DNA from: Methanobacteriota archaeon
GTDB lineage: Archaea > Thermoplasmatota > Thermoplasmata > Methanomassiliicoccales > Methanomassiliicoccaceae
Length of the DNA: 64,000 bases
Assembly (NCBI GenBank): GCA_012518185.1
Contig: JAAYTA010000063.1
Location: 1-64,000, forward strand
Direction: 5' to 3'
Shown here: positions 9,660 through 19,082 of the stretch, piece by piece
Numbering within the stretch: position 1 is the stretch's first letter
How the letters are laid out: the number at the start of each line of letters is the position of its first letter
Notes under the pieces: generated by a model
What the model was told of the DNA's origin: nothing
The model's database searches: none
The model's input: only the letters and a program-made list of their open reading frames with translations
Made by a program: the position numbers and the translations under genes

Positions 9660-10640
9660 TTAGCGCCATAATACTTCGACTTCATCAGTACGGAATCGTT
9701 GATTCACTTTAGTTTCAGAGATATTCATACGGACTCCAGCGCGATGCATTACTAACCCTGTCCAGGCTATCATGGCCCCATTATCAACGCATAATTTCGG
9801 CTCTGGAACATACATGCAACTTCCGCGCCCTTCAGCCATTGTATTTACCATAGCGCGGAGGCGTTTATTTTGAACCACTCCGCCACCTAAGAGTACTTCA
9901 TTCTTCTCTATATGAGCCATTGCCCTTTCAGTTACTTCAGTTAGCATGGCAAAGCATATTTCCTGTACAGAGAAACATATGTCTTCTAAATTCTCACCCT
10001 TAGCATAGTGAGATAAGGCAGCTGTCATGATACCGGAGAATGCCATATCCATGCCTTTAACGGAATATGGTAAGTCTAATAATTTCTCACCCTTAAGCGC
10101 TAGCTTTTCGATAGTGGGTCCTGCGTAGTAACCAATGCCTAGCTCACGTCCGAGTTTGTCGAACATATTCCCAATACCTATGTCAAGAGTCTCTCCGAAT
10201 ATACGATAACGGCCATTATTGAAAGAGATAACCTGAGTATTGCCGCCAGATGCATACAGTAACACAGGATCCGTTGCTTCAGTCTTAGCAACTCCAATCT
10301 CTAAATGAGACACACAATGATTTACTCCTACCAGCGGCTTTCCTAAAGATATTGCAAGAGCTCGAGCTGCAGTGGCGACCGTTCGCAGACACGGACCTAA
10401 CCCAGGACCCTGAGAGAATGTAATGACATCAATATCTTTCAGATCTAGATCGGCAATATCGATAGCTTTCTGAATGAGAGGTACGACTACATCAGAATGA
10501 TGATTTGCTGCTTCTCGAGGATGTATGCCTCCTGTAGCAGGTCGATACATCTTCAATTCATTAGCAAGAACATTGGCATTCTTATCGACTATTCCCACAC
10601 CGCAAGTATGGGCAGTTCCTTCTATTCCTAGTGCTATCAT
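9660..10640 (-). CDS. kae1: KEOPS subunit Kae1 (tRNA t6A synthesis), not fused to Bud32
   Basis: MIALGIEGTAHTCGVG, GPGLGPCLR, VGVNHCVSHLEIG, LYASGGNTQV; ORF ends RFRTDEVEVLWR. Confidence 0.93.
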   Translation of the reverse strand: MIALGIEGTAHTCGVGIVDKNANVLANELKMYRPATGGIHPREAANHHSDVVVPLIQKAIDIADLDLKDIDVITFSQGPGLGPCLRTVATAARALAISLGKPLVGVNHCVSHLEIGVAKTEATDPVLLYASGGNTQVISFNNGRYRIFGETLDIGIGNMFDKLGRELGIGYYAGPTIEKLALKGEKLLDLPYSVKGMDMAFSGIMTAALSHYAKGENLEDICFSVQEICFAMLTEVTERAMAHIEKNEVLLGGGVVQNKRLRAMVNTMAEGRGSCMYVPEPKLCVDNGAMIAWTGLVMHRAGVRMNISETKVNQRFRTDEVEVLWR

Positions 10641-10656
10641 CCTACTATTATCATCC

Positions 10657-10899
10657 CTATGCCTGACCATTGGCTAATTCTTTAAGCCTAGACATTATGG
10701 CAATTGCTCCTTCTACTACCTGATCATCTACTACCAATATTGGTACGTTCTTACCAAGTATTTCATAATAGGCCGCCTCGGCTAATCCCTCGGGAGTAGA
10801 AGTATCAACATAAGATATCTCAAGGTTCCCGGGCATTCGATCTTTAACATAATCGCACTTCTGGCATTCCGGCTTGGTGAAAAGCAATATCTCTGGCAT
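10657..10899 (-). CDS. Glutaredoxin/thioredoxin-fold small redox protein
   Basis: MPEILLFTKPECQKCDYVK (CxxC) and VPILVVDD. Confidence 0.7.
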   Translation of the reverse strand: MPEILLFTKPECQKCDYVKDRMPGNLEISYVDTSTPEGLAEAAYYEILGKNVPILVVDDQVVEGAIAIMSRLKELANGQA

Positions 10900-11032
10900 C
10901 GGAATCTTTCCGACATTAGAGGGTCCCCTTTTAAAAGTTTTCAGGCCACTTCGGATATATACAACGACAATGATGGGATTCATTATTATATGTCCGTGAG
11001 ATTTTTAAGGACTTATCACTATACTTAGGCAT

Positions 11033-11386
11033 ATGGGAGAAATTCTTAGGGCTAGTTGTATAGAATGTGGGTTTGTCTCTGAAAACCTCTACACTGGATT
11101 TGGCTTCAAGGGAGCAGGAGATCATTCTATGGAGCCATCGATATGCCCAAATTGTTTCTCATTTAAGCTAAGAGACAGGAGACACCCTCCTCAATTGTGC
11201 TATAGATGTAAGACAGAGGTCGTATTCTATGGAGATCGACAATTTTCAATATTGTTTTTCCCCGAGCCACTTCACTCTCCAGTTGTGGCTGAAGATTCGA
11301 CTGATAAACTTACTACAGGTCAGCATATATGCCCAGAATGTCTAAAAGTCTCTATGATATTCGAACGATTAGGATATTGGGATTGA
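11033..11386 (+). CDS. Zinc-ribbon protein with multiple CxxC pairs
   Basis: CIEC, CPNC, CYRC, CPEC motifs. Confidence 0.65.
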   Translation: MGEILRASCIECGFVSENLYTGFGFKGAGDHSMEPSICPNCFSFKLRDRRHPPQLCYRCKTEVVFYGDRQFSILFFPEPLHSPVVAEDSTDKLTTGQHICPECLKVSMIFERLGYWD

Positions 11387-11442
11387 AATAAGGCCTCGTT
11401 TGTTCGCAGTTTTTTATATGTCGCGTTGGCAAGCGAGAGTAT

Positions 11443-12159
11443 ATGAAAGACACATTAGTAGATGATGTTATCTTAATAACAGGAGCTAGTGTCGGCATTG
11501 GACGAGCGACCGCTATTAGATTTGCTAAAGAGAAGTGCAAGATAATCATAACATACAATACAAATGAGGAAGCAGCATGGGAAACTGCTGAACAATGTCA
11601 GATAGAGGGTTCCTCGGGATCCATTGTACTACATCTCAATACTATGGATGATTTTAGCATACGAAAGGCAATGGCAGATATCATCAAAGATATGGGACAT
11701 ATTGATACGCTAGTGAATAATGCTGGCGTGATTGAGAGAAAAAGTATAGAAGAACATACTTTTGAGGACATTGAGCATCAGTTGCGCACCAATTTAGAGG
11801 GCACTATCAAATTAACACAGAGCGTTCTTCCTCATTTGCGGAGTACAATCATAAATGTGGGTAGCGTAACCTCTCTACGCGGATATCCTACTCTGGGAGT
11901 CTATGCTGCATCTAAAGGCGGTCTTGCATCATTCTCTCGAACATTAGCAGAGGAAATTAGCCCTCGTAAAGTTTATAATATACTCCCGAGAACTACATCC
12001 ACACAGATGACTAATTTTTATGGAGATCCTCCTGAATTAGTTGCTGAGACTATAGTTATGCTTGCTTACGGATCTCATTCATTACCAAGTGGCAGTGATG
12101 TGAGTGTTGGGGAGCCTTCATTGATATGGGATCAAACGTTGACTTATGCAACGAGGTGA
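11443..12159 (+). CDS. Short-chain dehydrogenase/reductase
   Basis: LITGASVGIGRATA, NNAG, Y-x3-K (YAASKGG). Confidence 0.88.
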   Translation: MKDTLVDDVILITGASVGIGRATAIRFAKEKCKIIITYNTNEEAAWETAEQCQIEGSSGSIVLHLNTMDDFSIRKAMADIIKDMGHIDTLVNNAGVIERKSIEEHTFEDIEHQLRTNLEGTIKLTQSVLPHLRSTIINVGSVTSLRGYPTLGVYAASKGGLASFSRTLAEEISPRKVYNILPRTTSTQMTNFYGDPPELVAETIVMLAYGSHSLPSGSDVSVGEPSLIWDQTLTYATR

Positions 12160-12162
12160 TGC

Positions 12163-12384
12163 ATGGCGAGCTACAAAACCATTGGACTAATATTGTTATC
12201 CATGGGAATAGTGTCAATCATATTCTCTATATTCAGCACTACTCTAGGATCTTCATCTATAGCGCCTAATGATATCATTCTACGACTAGTGACAGTTGTG
12301 GGATTATCATTCTTAGGAACGGTGTTACTGTCACTAGGCGTCACTTTTTTACTCATAGTCGACAAGTCTGGAGATAGTTATTGA
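12163..12384 (+). CDS. Small two-TM membrane protein
   Basis: Two hydrophobic segments; starts 3 nt after the SDR stop. Confidence 0.55.
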   Translation: MASYKTIGLILLSMGIVSIIFSIFSTTLGSSSIAPNDIILRLVTVVGLSFLGTVLLSLGVTFLLIVDKSGDSY

Positions 12385-12506
12385 TAATTTATTATAAACA
12401 TAATGAGCTTCTGAGCTATTGTATATTAATGGAATTCATGATGATAAGAACTAAGCTGAACGAAAAGGATTTAGATAAGGACAGTATATGCACCAGAAAC
12501 TACAAG

Positions 12507-12579
12507 GGGCTCATGGTCTAGCGGCTATGACGTCTCCCTGACACGGAGGAGATCGCCGGTTCGAATCCGGCTGAGCCCA
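12507..12579 (+). tRNA. tRNA-Val (GAC), CCA not encoded
   Basis: Full cloverleaf: GGGCTCA/TGAGCCC acceptor, D arm GTC/GAC, anticodon loop CTGACAC, T arm GCCGG-TTCGAAT-CCGGC, discriminator A. Confidence 0.97.
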
Positions 12580-12737
12580 CTCAACATTTTTGCTCACCGA
12601 TATTGCTAGGAAATAGTACGATATGAGTGATATGATCAACTTACCTGGAATATTTTATAAGTACAAATAAATTCATTAAAATTACATATTAAATGCTATG
12701 AACATAGTTAGATGGGATTATTATGACATCTCCCTCA

Positions 12738-13478
12738 TCAAATATCCCTCCACCTTGCCTTCCGGAATCCTACCCACAAGAATATGGTGGTGAACGTCAG
12801 CAGAACTAGCCAGTCAAATATAAACATCTCCGATGAAACTTGAGTCAGACCAGCCAAATGTTGCGCGATCTGAGCCGCGTACGTAGTAGGAGACAAGTAA
12901 GCTAACGGCTGCAGGGCTTCAGGTATGAGCGATACGGGATAATAGACTGGAGCTAAAGATGTGAATAATATGGTGATCAGTCTACTGAATGAATGACTCT
13001 GTACAATATCTGTAGAGATAGTTGATAGAGCAAAACTCAATGCGACAGATGAAAGGAATACCATCAGTAATATCAAAACAATGCCAATAATCTGAAGGAA
13101 AGAGACGTGAATAGTCAGCACAAATAGGATAGAAAGTATGATTAGTGCAGGGGAAGAATAGACGATCTCTGATAATGCCATACCTGCTACATAAACTCGC
13201 GAATTAGTCGGAGAGCTTACCACAATATCCTGAAGCTTGAAGTCATTCTTGAGATGAGATAGATCTGATTGTAAGGCAATGCCTCCCTGAAACATCGCCA
13301 TAATTAATCCTCCTAGGATAGATTCTCCTAGCAATGCTCCATCACTAACTAAGAATATGAGGACTAAAAATGAGATAGGTGAAAGTGCTGTATTGATCAA
13401 TACTACTGGGTAATTTTTCATCTGATAAATTGAATTGACCAGAACCGATGCTGTTATCTGACTCCATAAGCGTTTCAC
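12738..13478 (-). CDS. ABC-2 type transporter permease
   Basis: Six-TM-like hydrophobic profile; overlaps the upstream ATPase by 4 nt. Confidence 0.8.
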   Translation of the reverse strand: MKRLWSQITASVLVNSIYQMKNYPVVLINTALSPISFLVLIFLVSDGALLGESILGGLIMAMFQGGIALQSDLSHLKNDFKLQDIVVSSPTNSRVYVAGMALSEIVYSSPALIILSILFVLTIHVSFLQIIGIVLILLMVFLSSVALSFALSTISTDIVQSHSFSRLITILFTSLAPVYYPVSLIPEALQPLAYLSPTTYAAQIAQHLAGLTQVSSEMFIFDWLVLLTFTTIFLWVGFRKARWRDI

Positions 13479-14407
13479 ATCCTGCCTCCTCCATATTCTT
13501 CGTAATCATTGTCTATATCTCTTCCAGCTATATTGTAGAAAATATCATCAAGCGTCACTGGATTCATAGAAAATTGGACGCCTTGACTGATGAGCATATT
13601 GGAAAGACTCATGGCCTCTTCTCGAGTTGTTAATATCTGCGATTGTTCATCATGACTTTTTAACACTATTCCCTCAATCATCGATGTATCAATATCTGAA
13701 GAAACTTTCACACTGTATTGATACCTCATGCCGGCTCGCAAGTCGTCCATATTTCCTAAAGCTAATAATGATCCTTCATCGAATATGCCTATACTATCCG
13801 CTACTGCTTCTGCTTCTTCTAAATAATGAGTGGTCAGAAATAGAAACCGCTCTTTCCCTATATCTATCAATAGATCCCATATGACTTGCCTAGATATTGG
13901 ATCTAAACCAGTCGTTGGTTCATCCAGAAATATTATTTCAGCATCAGAAGCCAATACCATAGCCAATAGTGTTTTACGTCTCATGCCTCCGGAAAGTTTA
14001 TAATTTAATCTATTAGAGACTTCTTGAAGCTCGACCATTGCCAAGGCCTCATCTGCTTTGCGGCGAGAGACTCTATAGCTATCACCTCTCCACATTAAAT
14101 ATGATGATACTGTCTGAAGAGGCGTTAGCCAAGGAATGGGTCGACCTTCTTGTGGAACCACTGCCATCTTTTTCCTAAGTTCGTCGGCATCCTCCATTAT
14201 GTCGAGTCCATTGATGGTAGCCGAGCCACTACTTGGCTCTAGCAGAGTTGCAAGTATTCGGATCAGTGTAGTCTTCCCAGCTCCATTGCGACCTATTATA
14301 GAGAATATTCCCTTAGTAGGTATATTCAAATTGACCGATGATAATGCTTCATTATTGCCTTCATATATCTTTCCTAGGTTGACACATCTGAGTTCTCCAG
14401 CATTCAT
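13475..14407 (-). CDS. ABC transporter ATP-binding protein (ABC-2 export type)
   Basis: Walker A GRNGAGKTT, LSGGM signature, Walker B IIFLDEPTTGLDP. Confidence 0.92.
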   Translation of the reverse strand: MNAGELRCVNLGKIYEGNNEALSSVNLNIPTKGIFSIIGRNGAGKTTLIRILATLLEPSSGSATINGLDIMEDADELRKKMAVVPQEGRPIPWLTPLQTVSSYLMWRGDSYRVSRRKADEALAMVELQEVSNRLNYKLSGGMRRKTLLAMVLASDAEIIFLDEPTTGLDPISRQVIWDLLIDIGKERFLFLTTHYLEEAEAVADSIGIFDEGSLLALGNMDDLRAGMRYQYSVKVSSDIDTSMIEGIVLKSHDEQSQILTTREEAMSLSNMLISQGVQFSMNPVTLDDIFYNIAGRDIDNDYEEYGGGRM

Positions 14408-14636
14408 AATTTTCCATCCTTATCCCATCTAAATAATGGGATTAGTATCGTTAGGAAGCTCATCAATATGTTATGATCCAAGATGCCTCGATATATGACT
14501 ATGAAGAAATGAACTATGCGTTCCTCAAATGCATTATTGCTCCATTTATATTAAAAGCAAATAAATATTATATATTATAATAAATTGATATATGAGTAAC
14601 TTTCAGATACTTTCCTGAATAGTAGAATTTGGAAAG

Positions 14637-14653
14637 ACTCTAATAATTAGAGT
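14637..14653. promoter_or_regulatory. Inverted repeat near the aguB promoter
   Basis: ACTCTAA-TAA-TTAGAGT, 33 nt upstream of the aguB start and downstream of a TATA-like element. Confidence 0.4.
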
Positions 14654-14685
14654 AGATATGCCAGGGAAATATAGGAGAGTATTGT

Positions 14686-15552
14686 ATGAATAACGAGGTT
14701 GTACTAGGCCTTGTGCAGATGAATATGGCAGCTGATTTTCAAACCAATCTACGGAAGATGACAGTCATGGTGAAAGAGGCTGCAGAAAAGGGAGCCCATA
14801 TAGTCTGTCTTCCCGAGCTATTCAATTGCCCATATTTTCCGCAATATAACATTGATGGTAAGTTGGATAGAGAACAGATACATTACGATACTATTCCTGG
14901 ACCCACTACTGATATACTCTCTTCCATTGCTCGCGACAATAATGTCATATTAGTAGGAGGATCTATTTATGAAAAGGCGGGCGAAAATTTCTTCAATACG
15001 ACTCTTGTCTACAGTGAGGATGGTTGTCTTTTAGGAATGTATCGAAAAACTCATATTCCTCATGACGAGTGTTTTTATGAACAATCTTACTTTGATGAAG
15101 GAGATACTGGATTCAAAGTCATCGACACTTCTCATGGAAAGATTTCACCACTGATATGTTTCGACCAATGGTTCCCCGAAGCAGCTAGATCGTGTGCTCT
15201 GGACGGTGCACAGATATTATTCTATCCCACAGCTCTGGGAAAAGTTGATGGCATTGAACAAACGGAGGGTGATTGGCAATTTGCCTGGGAGAATGTGATG
15301 CGTGGACATGCTATCGCCAATAGCGTGGTAGTTGCTGCTGTCAATCGTGTGGGGCGCGAGGATAAAATGGAATTTTTCGGAGGAAGTTTTGTTATAGATG
15401 CTTTCGGAAAGACTATTACTAGAGCAGGCAATGATGAAGAAGTTGTATTAGCTACTATAGATCTAGATCATGGTCGCCGAGTGAGAGAAGGTTGGGGCTT
15501 CTTCCGCAATCGCCGTCCTGAATGTTATCAACAATTAATAGAGAGGAAATGA
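14686..15552 (+). CDS. aguB: N-carbamoylputrescine amidase
   Basis: Nitrilase fold catalytic motifs (CLPELFNCPYFPQ, KTHIPHD, ICFDQWFPEAAR); next to agmatine deiminase. Confidence 0.9.
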   Translation: MNNEVVLGLVQMNMAADFQTNLRKMTVMVKEAAEKGAHIVCLPELFNCPYFPQYNIDGKLDREQIHYDTIPGPTTDILSSIARDNNVILVGGSIYEKAGENFFNTTLVYSEDGCLLGMYRKTHIPHDECFYEQSYFDEGDTGFKVIDTSHGKISPLICFDQWFPEAARSCALDGAQILFYPTALGKVDGIEQTEGDWQFAWENVMRGHAIANSVVVAAVNRVGREDKMEFFGGSFVIDAFGKTITRAGNDEEVVLATIDLDHGRRVREGWGFFRNRRPECYQQLIERK

Positions 15553-15556
15553 TATT

Positions 15557-16612
15557 ATGAAGCAGACTCCACGTGCTAATGGTTACTATATGCCAGCTGA
15601 GTGGGTACGTCATGATGCCACTTGGCTATCATGGCCAAAGAACTCCCTAACCTTCCCTGGAGATATACTCACCGGAGTAGAGCAGACTTACTGCCTCATG
15701 GTAAAATCCCTGAGCCAAGTCGAGAAAGTAAAAATCATTGTAAACGATGAGGAAACTGAGGAAAGAGTACGGCATATGTTAGAGAGGGCAGGAGCTAATA
15801 TGCACAATGTCATATTTCCCCATATTAAGTCATCTGATGTCTGGATACGTGATTATGGCCCTACATTTCTTCTACATCAAGATACTGGCATGAAGGCTGT
15901 AGTAAAATGGGATTTTAATGCATGGGGTGCTAAATATGATGACATTTTGTATGACAATATTGCAGGAGAAGACGTAGCTCAATCTACAGGATTGCCTATT
16001 TTTCGTCCAGAAATCGTAATGGAAGGGGGCGCTATCGATGTAAATGGTGCAGGCATTGTACTGACAACTGAGCAGTGTTTACTCAATGAGAATCGTAATC
16101 CGCATCTAAGTCGAGCCGATATCGAAGAATATCTTCGAGAATATCTCAATATTGATGAAATTGTATGGCTTAAGTCTGGAATCGAAGGAGATGACACTGA
16201 TGGACACGTTGATGACTTTGCTCGCTTTATCTCAGAGGACACAGTCATATGCGCCCACTCTTCTGCAGGAGGAGGTCATAATCCCAAAGTACTACAGACT
16301 AATTTGGAGATACTAGAGAATTATCGCAACAGTGATGGATGTCCACTGAATATCATTACACTTCCAATGCCTGATCCTGTCCCCATACCCGAAGAGGGAG
16401 GAGTGCTACCTGCTAGTTATGCTAACTTCTATATCGGTAATGGAGTAGTCTTATTACCTATCTTTAATGACTCCAATGATTCCATAGCTATTGAGATAAT
16501 GGAGGAAGCTATGCCAGAACATCATATAATACCCATTTATGCTCGTGATCTCGTATATGGATATGGTAGCTTTCATTGCGTAACACAACAAGAGCCTGCG
16601 GAGAAGCGATGA
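15557..16612 (+). CDS. aguA: Agmatine deiminase
   Basis: MPAEWVRHDATWLSWP, VWIRDYGPTF, GIEGDDTDGHVDDFARF. Confidence 0.93.
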   Translation: MKQTPRANGYYMPAEWVRHDATWLSWPKNSLTFPGDILTGVEQTYCLMVKSLSQVEKVKIIVNDEETEERVRHMLERAGANMHNVIFPHIKSSDVWIRDYGPTFLLHQDTGMKAVVKWDFNAWGAKYDDILYDNIAGEDVAQSTGLPIFRPEIVMEGGAIDVNGAGIVLTTEQCLLNENRNPHLSRADIEEYLREYLNIDEIVWLKSGIEGDDTDGHVDDFARFISEDTVICAHSSAGGGHNPKVLQTNLEILENYRNSDGCPLNIITLPMPDPVPIPEEGGVLPASYANFYIGNGVVLLPIFNDSNDSIAIEIMEEAMPEHHIIPIYARDLVYGYGSFHCVTQQEPAEKR

Positions 16613-17086
16613 TGAGATTGGTATAGGTATAGGATTGTCAGCATCCAATACTACACAGTGTATGATCAACGTACTATGCATCAACTTTCAGGATCAACAC
16701 AGAATCCTCATTAGTTACGAATAATCGGCTGCAGTAGCTGAACTCTCGCATAACAAGTGATGTATTAGATACCACCAGAGATGAATGAGTTTTACACATC
16801 TGGAAGTTTTTATTCATGATGATTAGTTCTAGAGATATAGTGCTTAAGAATTGAGTACGTGGTAGAATTCTATATTTTCATTACTTTCTAGTTGTGATAG
16901 CATAAACGATTTATCGGGAGCGAATTAGTGTAAATCTACTATTCATATAATATTATATTTATTAATTTTGAACTTTGTCATATAACTGGATCTTAATCTG
17001 AATGAAAAAATAAAAGATTTATGAATCAGAATATATCGGTTAGGAGCTAATCACTTCACAAAAGCTTATTAAACGACTTAATATAA

Positions 17087-18178
17087 TTGCCAAATCCAGC
17101 CGGGGGTGCGTTCTTGTCAAAAGGCGGAGGAGCACTGGGTGCATTATTTGATAACAACTCAGAACAGTCGAAATTACAGAACGATTGCTTCGAGCGCAGG
17201 GAACTCTATCGTTTGCAGATAGAATGTACTAACGAATGTTCGGCTAACTGTGCATATTGTTACCCGAAAGTCATGGATGTAAATGAGCCATTGACCACGA
17301 GAGAGATTAAGAGCCTGATACGCCAGGCCGCCAATCTTGGCGTGAAGCAGATAGATTGGATGGGTGGTGATCCCCTAGAGCATCCTGATTGGATAGAGCT
17401 AATGCAGAGTGTTCGTTATGCAGGTATGGTAAACAACTTATGGACATGCGGACCCCGCCTCAATGATGTAGTCAATGCAAAACGAGTTATTGAACTGACA
17501 CAAGATGGATTCGTTATGATCCATCTAGATTCCCTAGATCCTAAGATACTAGGATCTCTTCGCTATACATATCATCCCCGCCATGTGAGATCTACTTTAG
17601 CAGGATTGGAATTGTTACTAGAGGCAGGAAAATCGCCTAATGATGTTGCTAATATGATTATGCTCACTGTGCATCATACACCTGAAGATGTGAAGAAGAC
17701 TATGGATTTCATGCATCGAAAATATCGCATCCGTACTTGTCTAATGTCATTAAAACCTGTAGACGAGCGTGGAATAACTTATTCCTATATTCCTAAGATG
17801 GAGGATGTATCTGCTGCGTATCGTATTCGTGATGAAAAATTCCTAGATGGGCGTGGCATGGGTTGTCAAGATTTTCCCAAGCAATATTGTGGAACCTGTG
17901 CATTTATCTCTCAGGATGGCAGATTGTCATCATGCTATTCCCTTAGGCGTACTCTGGGAGATATTAGAGAAGAGAGTCTAGAAGATCTTGTACGCTTTAA
18001 CGAATCATCATTATTCTTCACACCATATCGTAAAGGTATTAGGAACACCTGTAGCGTATGCGACAGTAATTTGTGTTGGGGATGTCGCGCTAATGCATTC
18101 TATTTCTCAGGTAGTTCCTACTCAGAAGATCCACTATGTTCCCATAGCTCGAGCGACGATGATAATTGTCCATACTAA
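17087..18178 (+). CDS. Radical SAM protein with C-terminal SPASM-like cysteine cluster
   Basis: CSANCAYC (CX3CX2C), GGDPLEHP, C-terminal CSVCDSNLCWGCRANAFYFSGSSYSEDPLC. Start uncertain: TTG at 17087 or, with SD-like GGGGGTG, TTG at 17114. Confidence 0.85.
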   Translation: MPNPAGGAFLSKGGGALGALFDNNSEQSKLQNDCFERRELYRLQIECTNECSANCAYCYPKVMDVNEPLTTREIKSLIRQAANLGVKQIDWMGGDPLEHPDWIELMQSVRYAGMVNNLWTCGPRLNDVVNAKRVIELTQDGFVMIHLDSLDPKILGSLRYTYHPRHVRSTLAGLELLLEAGKSPNDVANMIMLTVHHTPEDVKKTMDFMHRKYRIRTCLMSLKPVDERGITYSYIPKMEDVSAAYRIRDEKFLDGRGMGCQDFPKQYCGTCAFISQDGRLSSCYSLRRTLGDIREESLEDLVRFNESSLFFTPYRKGIRNTCSVCDSNLCWGCRANAFYFSGSSYSEDPLCSHSSSDDDNCPY

Positions 18179-18185
18179 GCAATAT

Positions 18186-18935
18186 TTAGTCATACAATGT
18201 TGGTTCAAATACAAACTTACAGAAATTGTATTTGGTTCCAAAGCACTCTGTTTGAGTTACACCTAATGGTACACCAGTCTTGACGTCGAAGATTGACTCT
18301 AATATTCCCTCATTGAGTGTACATAGTGTTTTTCCAACATCTGGTATATCAGAACAATCATAATCATCTTTTATGATCAGTGTAAGTGGAATTAGGGAAT
18401 ATACATTTAATTCTCCCAATTCATGCTGAGCGTAGAATGCTTTTATCTCCTCTACCAATGGCTTAATTTCAGTGGATTTCATATGTTTTGCTAGTTGAAT
18501 CCCTATTTGTCGACCTATGTCCTTCAGCACAGGATCCATATTTAGGCCGATAGCTTCCACTCCAAGTATTAGGGCACGCATCTGACCTTTTAAGAATGAT
18601 ATTGGACTACCTACACTCTTGTCAATGATACTGTTCACTGCTTTCGCTAGATCTTCCCTCGGAACAACGGAAGAACCAACAGGCTTGGAGACTAGATAGA
18701 ATATCTTCCGGCGGTTGTCTGAGGGGTCATCTCTGGAGGCCACGAGCCCCTCCTTTACCATTTTGTCTAAATGAACAGATAATGTGGACTGTGCCTTTCC
18801 AGTCAATTGTGCTATCTCCGAGAGGCTTAGATCACGGCGTTGTAACTCGCTCAATATTTTCTGCCTCACAGGATTGGAGATTTGCTTCAGACCGGAACTC
18901 GTGGAATATACGTCTAGAGCTGCTCCCTTCTTCAT
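18186..18935 (-). CDS. ArsR-type HTH regulator with C-terminal V4R-like domain
   Basis: N-terminal wHTH (NPVRQKILSELQRRDLSLSEIAQLTGKAQSTLSVHLDKMVKEGLV); C-terminal half resembles V4R domains (TQTECFGTKYNFCKF). Confidence 0.75.
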   Translation of the reverse strand: MKKGAALDVYSTSSGLKQISNPVRQKILSELQRRDLSLSEIAQLTGKAQSTLSVHLDKMVKEGLVASRDDPSDNRRKIFYLVSKPVGSSVVPREDLAKAVNSIIDKSVGSPISFLKGQMRALILGVEAIGLNMDPVLKDIGRQIGIQLAKHMKSTEIKPLVEEIKAFYAQHELGELNVYSLIPLTLIIKDDYDCSDIPDVGKTLCTLNEGILESIFDVKTGVPLGVTQTECFGTKYNFCKFVFEPTLYD

Positions 18936-18984
18936 TGCACCGGAACGCTAATCGCACTGAAGTTATTTCTAATTACCCAAAGAA

Positions 18985-18996
18985 ACGAACGTTCGT
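18985..18996. promoter_or_regulatory. Perfect 12-bp palindrome upstream of the V4R regulator and mtnA
   Basis: ACGAACGTTCGT, about 50 nt upstream of the regulator start. Confidence 0.5.
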
Positions 18997-19082
18997 CTCC
19001 CTTAAGCATCGCCATATTTTTCTATAACTCTAGGGAATGACACTTTGGTCATAGCATGCGTGTAATAACTGATAAGGGTGAT

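Noticed and set aside
12437-12462. Possible C/D box sRNA (ATGATGA...CTGA) upstream of tRNA-Val
   Set aside because: Only a C box and one D/D' box are visible; no second box pair was found.
16770-16812. Terminator-like hairpin downstream of aguA
   Set aside because: Stem CCA(GA)GATG/CATCTGG is bulged and about 160 nt from the stop codon; too weak to call.
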